Of a DNA stretch of 64,000 bases, positions 1 to 10,300 are shown piece after piece. The stretch is from positions 682,001-746,000 of the forward strand of contig JAGFBZ010000850.1 in assembly GCA_018398805.1 (NCBI GenBank), given 5' to 3'. The notes below the pieces were generated by a model. That model did no database searches. It saw only the letters and a program-made list of their open reading frames with translations, and was not told the DNA's origin. The DNA comes from Hirundichthys speculiger. Its lineage: Eukaryota; Chordata; Actinopteri; Beloniformes; Exocoetidae. Made by a program: the position numbers and the translations under genes. Position 1 is the stretch's first letter. Each line of letters begins with the position of its first letter.

Positions 1-397
1 ATCATTGAAAAATACAGCAAATAAGCAGTAAATGAGCAAATAAGCAGCTATCAACAACCCAATGGAAAACATAATGTGTTCCTATTCTCTGAATGTCTGA
101 ATGTTATGAAATAAAAAAAATGAAAAGTTGCACACTTGAAAATTATTTAATGTGTTGTCACAAAATCTTTCTGTGACACTTAGAGGTTCATGAGAAAACT
201 CCACCATAGTCTCCAGATGTATTTAAGAAAGAAGTCTTTATAAAATGTATAAGATTTCCTTCTAACTGAATGTGACTGATATTGTGGAATAAATATATTT
301 AACTGAGGCAGGATATTTGTTTCATCGAGAAGGCCTTTTGTTTCCTTTTATTTATTTATTTATTTATTTTAAAGGCGTTAGAACAATCGTAGACTAA
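1..397. other. trim2 last intron, no feature beyond simple repeats
   Basis: This AT-rich stretch lies downstream (in gene direction) of the last trim2 exon in the window, so it should be intron leading to the terminal exons outside the window. I see only a short ATTT-type microsatellite near 348-370 and no NHL-repeat coding sequence on either strand. Confidence 0.6.
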
Positions 398-2125
398 GGG
401 CCCGATCTTCCGCCAAACCTCTTAAAGCCGCTATCAAGGGATAGCAGGTAGCAGGAGGGGCGTTCCCCCACAAAAAAACGCAATCTTCCACCTCCCTAAA
501 CCCGCGATCTTACCTGCGCTAACCGCTACATTATGCATATATTATGCATTGGAGTTGTTAGGTCGTTCCACCTGTTTAACCAATCAGTGCGTCAGTAGCC
601 GTTGCCTTTAAGAGCAGGTTGCGCTTCCCTAAAGCCGCTACCGGCAAACTGCTATGGAGCATTTTCATCCAGATCGGAGCAGCTCTCGTGCGCAGCTCGT
701 CTGGGACTCTGCTGTAGAGCTTCCTCCTCGTCCTTCCTCCTCCTCTGCACTGATATATACATAACTAGCTCTAACTCATGTGGAGCAAATGATTTAATCA
801 TTTCTTTTGTACTCCAAGAAGTTTCAACAAACTGCTCAGAAAAAAATAGAGCCAGTGAGCTTCCAGGAAAGCATTTCTTAACTAGAAAATCACTCAGAGA
901 GCGCAGACCTCCGCCAAGCACAACAGTTCTCTCATATAGCGATTTACAGATTGCGATAAAATCCACGTTCTGGATCAGGTCCGGATCAGCCTCTGAAAGT
1001 TGATAGAGGTTTCCATTATCAATCCCTGAGTGAAATTTCATGAGTTTTGGGCAATAATTAACAGAGATATTGAGAAACAAAATTTTCGGCCCCATTGACC
1101 GCAATGTTGTTCGAAAATTTGAAAGTGATCCAGAATCCAGAATTTCTTCCGTATCACACCCAAAATGAAATCAGTTCTTTCTTTTCACATTTCTGACAAC
1201 TCCTGAAAATTTCCTCAAAATCCATCCATAACCTTTTGAATTATCTTGTACGCAGACAGACAAACAGACAGACAGATAAACGCTGGCAAAAACATAACCT
1301 CCTTGGCAGAAGTAAAAATATTCTTACACAGACATTTCCTATCGGCTACCTGAAAGTCCCAGATAGTTGGTGCGCTCCCGGTAAACACGCTCAGGCAGAG
1401 CCGCGAGAACATATTCTCCGCAGTGAGTGCCGGAAGCGGCTGCGCGCACAGACGCACCAAGACGCACAGCCGCTGGGAGCGGGATGTGCTTTTTAAAATA
1501 CTGCAGAACGGATCATTGGATGAGCATTGAGCCAGAGGAACACGTATGATGACATCTACCTTCTACCACTGAGCGCATCTCAGGTGCTCCGAGCACAAGG
1601 AGAGGGTCAGAGGGATACGGGCACGCGCAGTACAAGAAACTCCACAACAGTGTTTTGTGATCTCTTCGTTTTCTCCACAGCAAACATCTGAATAAGATCA
1701 TGCCACAGCTGTACAGACATCCTCTGCCCTTAAGGGAATAAAAACGCATGCAAGTAATACAGTGATGCGTAATCGAGAGGTAGAGCCGTTTGTGCACGTC
1801 CACATGTGACCAGGTGGACGCACATTTATGCCATTTGGACGCGCTCTTTTTACGCGCTGACATGCGGGTTGCTTTCCGCAAACTTGGTATCTTGCGATCG
1901 CGGGTTTAGGATAGCAGGTAACGGGTGGTCAGACCACGATCGCAAGATACCGAGTTTGTGGAAAGCGCAAATGACACGCCCATTGCCGCGCCTACAATGT
2001 GAGTAAGGGAGTCAGCAACGCGGGTAGCGGCTTTAGGGAGGAGGAAGATTGCATTAGCGGTTAGCGGAGGTTCCTAAATCCACAATTTGCGGGTAGCGGC
2101 TAGCGGGAGGTGTACGATCAGGCCC
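398..2125. mobile_element. Harbinger-like non-autonomous DNA transposon, copy A
   Basis: The left end reads GGGCCCGATC and the right end is the inverse of GGGCCTGATC. Both are flanked by TAA (395-397 and 2126-2128), which fits the 3-bp TWA target duplication of the PIF/Harbinger superfamily. The ends carry many GC-rich subterminal motifs of the type gggtagcggctagcggga. An internal inverted repeat around 1888-1953 (GGTATCTTGCGATCG and its complement) adds hairpin potential. No transposase is visible. A second copy lies at 40457-41615. This copy is longer because it holds another repeat (about 880-1313). The superfamily assignment rests on TIR and TSD only. Confidence 0.65.
880..1313 (-). mobile_element. 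Nested interspersed repeat inside Harbinger-like copy A
   Basis: The stretch from ctagaaaatcactcagagag to aacctccttggcagaagt is absent from the sister Harbinger-like copy at 40457-41615, which runs straight through the corresponding site. It matches, in reverse orientation, the repeat at 56397-56634 (start acctccgccaaggaggttat, end gtgcttttctagtt). I know this as a common fish MITE-like family. The extra sequence in copy A begins earlier, near 776, so the true left boundary is uncertain. Confidence 0.55.
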
Positions 2126-2714
2126 TAAATTCTCAAATATAGGTCACAGTCTAACAATAATGTTGTGTCATTAGTTATCTTACTTATCAGCATGGTTAAT
2201 TAGAGTCAATCTGGTCAAAGGCACATTATCGCTTGGCTAATCTCCAGGATGTTTGTATACACCTACTTAATGAATGTGAGCATGTGCAGGACACAGCCTG
2301 AAGTTCAAAGGTTGTTATTTAATGGATCACTGTGTGCGATTTGGTGACATACAGCACTGAAGCAGCAGCTAGTAACCAGAAACAGCCTCCGTCTCACCCC
2401 GTTTTTCCAAATGTGCAGGAAAAACAGCAGCGGCTGCTGTAAATTAGAAGGGCCTCCTCTGGAGACAGTGTTTGGTTTGTCTATTCTGGGCCACAGTAAA
2501 AACATACTGATCTCACTGTCTGCTGATTTTAATGACTCCTTATGAAAAAAAAAAAAAAAAGAAAGAAAGAAAGAAAGTTTTTTTGGTGGTTTCATCAGTG
2601 CCAATGCATTCTCCAAAAATATTTCACACAGAAATTTTAAGGTTTTTGTGTGTGAAAAGTAAAGATTGTCGGAGAGTATTTCTGGTACTTTCACTGCTCT
2701 GAAATTACACTCAC
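2126..2714. other. trim2 intron sequence
   Basis: Intron on the 3' side of trim2 exon 9. It holds an A-rich (GAAA)n microsatellite at about 2546-2577. The minus-strand open frame over 2305-2694 does not resemble NHL sequence and runs into exon 9 only across its splice donor, so I do not call it coding. Confidence 0.5.
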
Positions 2715-2785
2715 CTTGACCGAGTGGTTGTGGAAATCCGTCACAATGATTTCATTGTTGTTATTGATCGCAGCAAAGTGAGGGC
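2715..2785 (-). CDS. trim2: trim2 coding exon 9 (NHL repeat)
   Basis: 71 bp. The acceptor is TTCCAG and the donor AAG|GTGAGT. With the single base carried over from exon 8 it encodes 24 residues ending [13 protein letters not shown], an NHL strand with the usual D-H-N motif. It ends in phase 0. The next exon of the gene should begin VFNQEGEF and is not in the window. Confidence 0.92.
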
Positions 2786-4294
2786 CTGGAACAAATCAAA
2801 TAAAACAGTGTTTTTCGGGCATTTGTTAAATTCTGCTCTTGAATAAGACATATTTAAATTATATATATGGGTTTTCAAAGGTGTCCATGGCACAATCAAT
2901 GGTGCAACATGACAGTAATATATACAAAGAAAAGTACTTTTTCAAAATTATAATTGTTGTTTTGGTGACTCGGTTGCACTCCTATAAGATGTGGTGTGCT
3001 TAAATATTCTCCTCTTATGTAAAAATGCTAAAAATATCTAAATGATCATGCAATCTTAATGGTTCCTATTTTGGCATAATGTATGTTCAACATGAGTGAA
3101 GTGGTTGGCGAAATTCTGGAGGAAACGATTGGGAGCCATGAGCAGCATTGAATCTGAGCGCACCTGCAAACTGCTTGTCACCGTTGCCACGGTTCCCAAA
3201 TTTAGTGACCAGTTTGCCATTGACTTGAAAAATGAATACACAGCATGACTTGTTGTCGACCACGATGATGTGTCCGTTTTTGTCCACCGCCACACCTTTA
3301 GGACCCATCAGCTTCCCTGAGCCAATTTTATTCTGGATGGAGGTAAAAGATTTTACAGCTCTGTTAGACATCTGCTCCACAGTTTAATTTCCATGATTTA
3401 TCACATGAGAGGGAACTAAATGATTTCTAATACTTCAGTGTCTGTACTTTATTCTCAGATAAAATATAATTATTTAAAACCCAAATTTCTGCACATTTCT
3501 GCAGAGTTAAGCAATGCATTCAGACTGATTCCAACTTCAATTTCCAGTTTAAAAGTGAGTATATATTTCAATGAGAGTGACCACCGTCTATTGCAGGTGA
3601 GACACAAGTTACTCATAAGTACTTCACCCTTTTCTAGAAGACTGAAATATAGTGTTAAGTTATTTTGTTCCACTGATATTTAATTAGAAATAAGACATGA
3701 TAAAAGACTAAAATCTCAGCTTACCTTGAACTTGCCCTCACTTGAAAAGATGCTGACCCATTTGTTGTCATAGTCAGCAATGATAATGTCCCCATTGGGA
3801 TGCACAGCCACACCCGTTGGCCGCTGCATCTGACCCGGAGTCCTGCCTCGGATGCCAAAACGACTTTTGAATTGGCCATCATTGGAAAAAATCTGCATTA
3901 GACAAAGTATTTAAATAAGAAAATGAAGATCGTGTTTGTAAAACATTTAATTCCCAAAGTTCCACAGAGTTGCGACTAAGTAATGCTCATCAAAGTGTGG
4001 CACAAACACTCAAACACAAACACTAGGCACACTTGAACCCATGTGAAGTCTGTGTAGAAGAGCCTTTATACAGTGCAGTGAAAACGCATTTGCCCCCTGA
4101 CAAATTTAATTTTTATGTTTTGTCACAGTAAAATATTTCAGATCATCAAACACATTTTAATATCAGGCAAAGATAGCCTGAGTAAAAAAAAAAAAAAAAA
4201 AGAAAAATCAATTTTTAAATTGATTTTTTTAAGGGCAAAAAAACAAAACAACAACTATCCGAACCAACCTCACCCTATGTGGAAAAAGTGGTAG

Positions 4295-4368
<74 letters not shown>

Positions 4369-7300
4369 ATCAATTCCCAAATATTGTGATAAAGCAAAAG
4401 GCAACACATCAAGTCCAGATCTAAAGAAGCTTTGGAAAAGGCTACAAATCCATTTCATGAGGACTTTGGGACTCCAGCTGACCGCAGTGAGAGTCCTTTA
4501 TCCACAAATGGAGAAAACATGGAAGAACAATGGTGAACCTTCTCAGGAACGGCCAGCCTACAAAAATTACTCTAAGAGTTCATCGACAACTCATCCAGGA
4601 GGTCACAAAGGAACCCAGAACAACATCTAAAGAATTGCAGGCCTCACTGGCCTCAGTTCAGGTCAGTGTTCAACAATAAGAAAGAGACTGAGCAAAAATG
4701 GCATCTTTGGGAGAGTTCCAAGTCCAAAACCACTGCTGACCAAAAGAAACACAAAGACGATTTGCTGTAACTGATGGAACTATGAATCCTACTCTCTACC
4801 AGAAAATCCTGACCAAAATGAGTTTCCTCCGCAGTGTGACTGGACTCTCCCTTAGAGATAGGCTGAGAAGTTCAGTCATCCAGGAGAGACTCAGAATACA
4901 GTCACTGCTCCTCCACATTGAGAGGAGCTGGTTGAGGTGGTTCAGGCATCTGATCAGGCTGCCCCTCTCTGGTAAGGTGTTTCGGGCATGTCCAACTGGG
5001 AGAAGACCACGAGGCAGACTACATCTCTCAGCTGGCCTGGGAGCACCTCTGTGTTCTCTCAGAGGGGAGGTCTGGGCCTCTTTGCTTAAACTGCCCCTGT
5101 GGTAAATTGTCTGTTATGTTCTGCCAGTCTACATAAACAAGAAGGACCTGTGTGATTTTAAACTAGGTTATACTACACTCTCAAAGCAAATGTATAAGGC
5201 AAGAAAACAAACTAGAAGAAATCAAAATCTAAACAGAATCTGTTTTTGAGGACACTAAAATCATTGAAAACTCTAACACCTAAAGACAGTCTGATGAAGA
5301 TGAGCCCAATGGCCTCAATCCCTCTACAAGTACAGAAGCCTTTATGTGTGACCATTATCAGAAATGTTTTTTTCTTTACAGCTATCAAAACATAGAACTT
5401 TTAGAACTGTATTAATACAGTAATTTACCTGCGATAGCTCAAGAGAATTATTACTTATTGTAAAACCTAGAAAGGTGTCTTACGTTAGTTACATGAGTAG
5501 GTGATACGTACAGTTAGAACCCCCCCCCCCGCCCCTGAGGAAGACGAGATCTTACAAGACTGGATGCATGTGGTCAGAGATTTTGACGTGTCATCAAAAT
5601 TGTTCCATAGAACAAACAACAACAAAAAAATCTTCATTACATTTTGGGAAAGTAGAGTGCTCAAAGCACTGTGGCAAATTAAAACCTGTAAATCTATATG
5701 CGGTTGGGTTTTGCACTCATATTGTGTCGTTGCCATAAAGTTTGAGGCACTGCTGTGCTGTGTCAGGCCCAATGGGAACCAGTGACACAGAAAGCAAAGT
5801 GGGCAAGCAGCACTTTTGACTCCAGTGACCTCCTCTCACCACACCGTTTTCTCTGTGCGATGAAAGCAGCATCTTCAGTACGGGAACATGTTTTTACCTG
5901 AACACATTGGTTGTTGCTGTCTGCTATCAGCACCTTTCCCAGAGAGGAGGCAGCAACTCCCTGTAGGTTAGTGAACTCCCCTTTGTTTCTTCCTTTTGTA
6001 CCTGTAAAACATGAAGTACGTTTATGTTCATATCGGACTGATGTCATTTGTTGCCCCTGAATTGTATCCAGCTGCAGAGTGCACTGCTACGCTGTATTTT
6101 GCAATTCAAATGAAAGTCATCCCAATCTGCAGCTGAATTCAATGGAGTCTTTCTTTGCCTTTTCCATCTCTTCATCAAGTTTTATGAAATATGACCTGAT
6201 ACATTTTGGTAACAAACAGACCAACATGGTACTAGGACCTGGATTTTGAGTTTATTTTTTCTAATTTATCCAATTTTGTTTAGGTTTAGTCTTTGTTTAG
6301 ACTCCTGTTTTGTGTCAAGCTTCATTTAATGTTTTCTTTTGAAAGAGTTTTTAACCTGGTATGGCTGAATTACTATCATTACTATCAATGTTCCACCATC
6401 TTACCAAATAAAAATCTTGCTCTTACCGATTCGGAAGATAAGATCGTCTTCAATGGGATTCTCTTTCCGCCTCCCTGTGCTGTACATACTGGCCGGCCTC
6501 TTGATGGCTTTCTGCTTGATGTGTCCGCTGCCCGGAGACTTCAGCCTTTTTTTTGTGCCGTCTGAAGTTGGCGAAACATCAATGGACTTTGTGGCCTTTA
6601 TTTTAAAGGGGCTTCCCTTGATATGTTGGTCATATAAGCGCAGAGATAAATTATAAGTGCCCTCTTTAGGAGCAGTGAACATGTACTCATAAGTGCCGTT
6701 CTTGTTGTCCAGTATATCTCCATCACCTTTGCCACCATCAGGTGATGAGATTTGAGCAGTGATGACTGCATTACCCATCTTGCACAGCTCTCCATCTTTG
6801 TCTTTAGTAGTTACGGTGATGCATGTGGGCACACCCACCACACAGTGCCGTAACCCCTCACCTGTGGCCACAGTTTCAGAGGCCACGGCATTAGTGGTTA
6901 CGATGGTGCCCAAGTTGTGGATGGACTTCTTTAGTCCCTCTGTCTCCACGAGGAAGTCCAGCTGATCATTCTCACCGGGCTGCAGAGGCAGCTCCTGACT
7001 GGCCAGCTCGATGAGACGCTCTCCCATCTGTTTCTTTACCAGGAGCACCTCGGCCTCGGTCCCATGGCTCAGCGCCTGCTCTGTGAAGTTACAGCTGCTT
7101 TTGATTCCCTCCTGGCCCTGCAGCAGGGCATCGAGCTGAGCTTGGAGGACCTAGGCATGGACACGGCAGAGTGACACTACAGTTGGACTACAGGGGTTTT
7201 TTGTTACAGAGAAGCAAACCAAACAGTTATTTTCCTGAGTTATATTTTTTTTCAGCTGAAGCTAGAGTAATGAATTCCTCATTCTTTTAGTAATCTGACA

Positions 7301-10300
7301 GATTTAGATTTAGTCAGTGGATTTAAATTTGTATTTAAATTTCAACAGTCCACAATGTGTCAGCAATAAATGGATCTTGTTCTTCAATAATATTTTGGCC
7401 ATGCTGTCAGACGTGCATATTGGCAGCTTTACTGCCGTGACTACCGGGAATAATAAATAATAGTAAATAAACCTCTCTCTCAGGCATGGCTGTGACATCC
7501 TGTGCTGACTAGCGGTGCTGCATCTCTGAAATGACTGCTCACCTAACGACTGGAATGAGGAGTCACCAGAAATCTAAACTCCTTCTGACAAATAACACCA
7601 AACTAAAGTATCATCTATAAGTCACTTTGAATAAACATGAGTACAGAATGTGTTACTGAGTATTGAAAACTGCCTTGTACTGAAACAGAGGCTATGTTTT
7701 TCCCCCCAGTTTTCTCTCACTTATTCCCAGACGTTTCTGTTTGGTTTTTTTCTATTTATCACTGGAAATTCAAGGGATTTTATTGGGTTCCTTACACTTT
7801 TTTCAGCAGTAAAAATTGCACATATTTACACAAATCATACTAAATACATACATAAATAAGTCCTTGTAACCCCCCCTTGCAAGAAGACGTGATGCAGACA
7901 AAGATCACTGGGTCATGCAGCAACATGTAAACATTTGCATCTCACTACCAGGCAGATGAAATTATCTTCATGTGTAGAAATTTATTTGAAAAGATATTTT
8001 TGTTGTATCTGGCGCACAACCGATGTGGTTGAATATGAATTAATATAGATGAATAAATATTGCATTTTGATATTATAGTCATATTCACAAGTAGGGTAAA
8101 GCATTAGATATGCATATTCTGTCTTATCTTAATGTGAAGTGCCACCGTCCAGCCAATAATACAGAATAATACACAAATCTATGAACTGCAACATACTTCA
8201 AGAGTTATATAACAGAAATCCTTGGTTTGTGAATAACTATTTTTCAGTATGACTGTAGCCACTAACTCATTCAAGGACTAAAGATACACTCACCAACATC
8301 TGGCTATCACATTCATCTTCTTTTTCAGAAACAGAGGCCATTTAGCTTCTAATCTCAAAATGGAAAGTAATGATTTATCTGGGTTCCTTCAGCTATCCCG
8401 CCATTAAGCTAAGAGGACTAAGATACTCTGCATACGTAAGGCTTTGTCAGCATGAAAAGCAAAGCCGTATGGTATTCCCTTGCTGTGCATGACACACCCA
8501 AACCAACACAGGCGCGCATACAGCACCACAATGGCTCCATCTAGCTGCAGCAACAGCAACAGAGCTGAAAGTCACAAATCTGAATCCCTCCAGGCTCCAG
8601 TGTGTTGACTGCTCACCAGTCAGTGAATTGTAAATCATTAGCCACACATGTAATGTTCCTGGAGGGAGCAGCAGCACGCTTTTATTCCAAACAAGTGATT
8701 GGGTGGTGCATAAGCTCCCCCAACCCCCCTCACCAACTGGTTAACTGTCTGTCAGACCAGCTGAACCACTAACAATTAGAGCACTGACAATTAGATAAAA
8801 GCCTCTAGCCTTTCACTATTCTCTCCTGAACAGTTTGTACAAACTGTACAATAGATACAAACTCCTCTCTAAGAGGTAGATTATGACAGGAAGATGTTTT
8901 TCACTGTGCAACACTGTGGTATGTGATAAGGAGCCAAGTCTGAGTCACATGAACCATACACTTGAAACTTAAGTGTTACTTTAAAATCCTCACCTTCTGC
9001 TTAAGGCCATAATTGACTTCCAGTTCCATGAGTAAAACACTTTTGCGGACATTGAGGGTCTTCTGGAGCTCATCAAAGGTGGTATGGATGCCGTCCTCAA
9101 TGGAGCTCTTCTGACTGGTCAGCTGCTGCAGAATCTCTGACAGCGTCTGCAGGGCTGAGTCGATCTCTGGTAACCTGGAAACAGCAGGGGGTGGTCATAT
9201 TGTGGGTCAGGTGTCATATGACAGTATGAGAAAATAAAGGAACGCCGTGTGAGATGCTTTCATGCCACCATGTTCATTACTTGGGACTGATATGCTTAAT
9301 GCTAGACAGCTCCTGTTGTACCTCTTCTTGACAGCATCCAGCTGCTCCTGTAATGAGGCCTTATGCTGCTCCACAACATCTTTAAGAGGCACAGTAGGGT
9401 GTTCTCCATGTTCGCCACTTGTGCACTCCTGACACATGGCCGTCTCACATGGAGGACAGTAAAACTCCATGACCTAGGACCCAGGAGAGGAAGAAAATAG
9501 ATCTAAAGATCATCATCCAGCCAGAAGGTTAGTGGTTACATTTCCAGCACCACTTCATGTTAAAGTCTTCTTGGACAGGATACTTAACCCCACATTGCCC
9601 CGATACATGATTGGAGAAACAAAGTGCTACTGTATGTAGTGTGCATATATGACAGGAAGTGTTGCATGAGTTGGCTTGCATGAATAAGTAAATGGGAAAC
9701 ACATTGTAAAGCAGTTTGTAAAACCTAAACCAAGTTAAAAATGATACCATGTCAGCAGAGTAGATGAATCCTGGTGACACATTTATCCCAGAGTTTAGTC
9801 CCAGCTCCTCACTGAAGTTGATTTTCAATTAAAGCTGTTAACATTCCTGTAAACCAGTGTTACTGACTGCATGGCTCAGAAAGCATGTTTTTTTTTTCTC
9901 AGCTCACTATGTCTTAATTTGTAGCTCTCATGACCACTAATGGTCATATGAAAACTCAGCCAGTATAACTCATAAAAAGATTCAGAACAGCTAGGTTATC
10001 CCTATACATGATGTATATGGTGCCATGTTACAAACAGTTTGATAACTGTTATCCCTGTCAAGGCGTATACAAATGTCAATGTTGCCTTTAGGAGCAGTGG
10101 AGCGTGCAGGTATGAGATACTTTGAGGTGATCACAAAAAGATATAGTTGCAACCATATATGTTGTGGTGAGGCTCCACTTTTTGAGTCATGTTTTCAAAG
10201 TAAGAGAAGAGCAACACACTACTCCACTGCAGCCAAGGAAGTCCGTGATTATTTTTCTGCATATCCCCACCATGGAGAACTCTTACAGTGGTAGGTGTGC

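Noticed and set aside
4270..4458. Open frame with poly-Gly on the minus strand
   Set aside because: It is only the translation of the poly-C/G tract.
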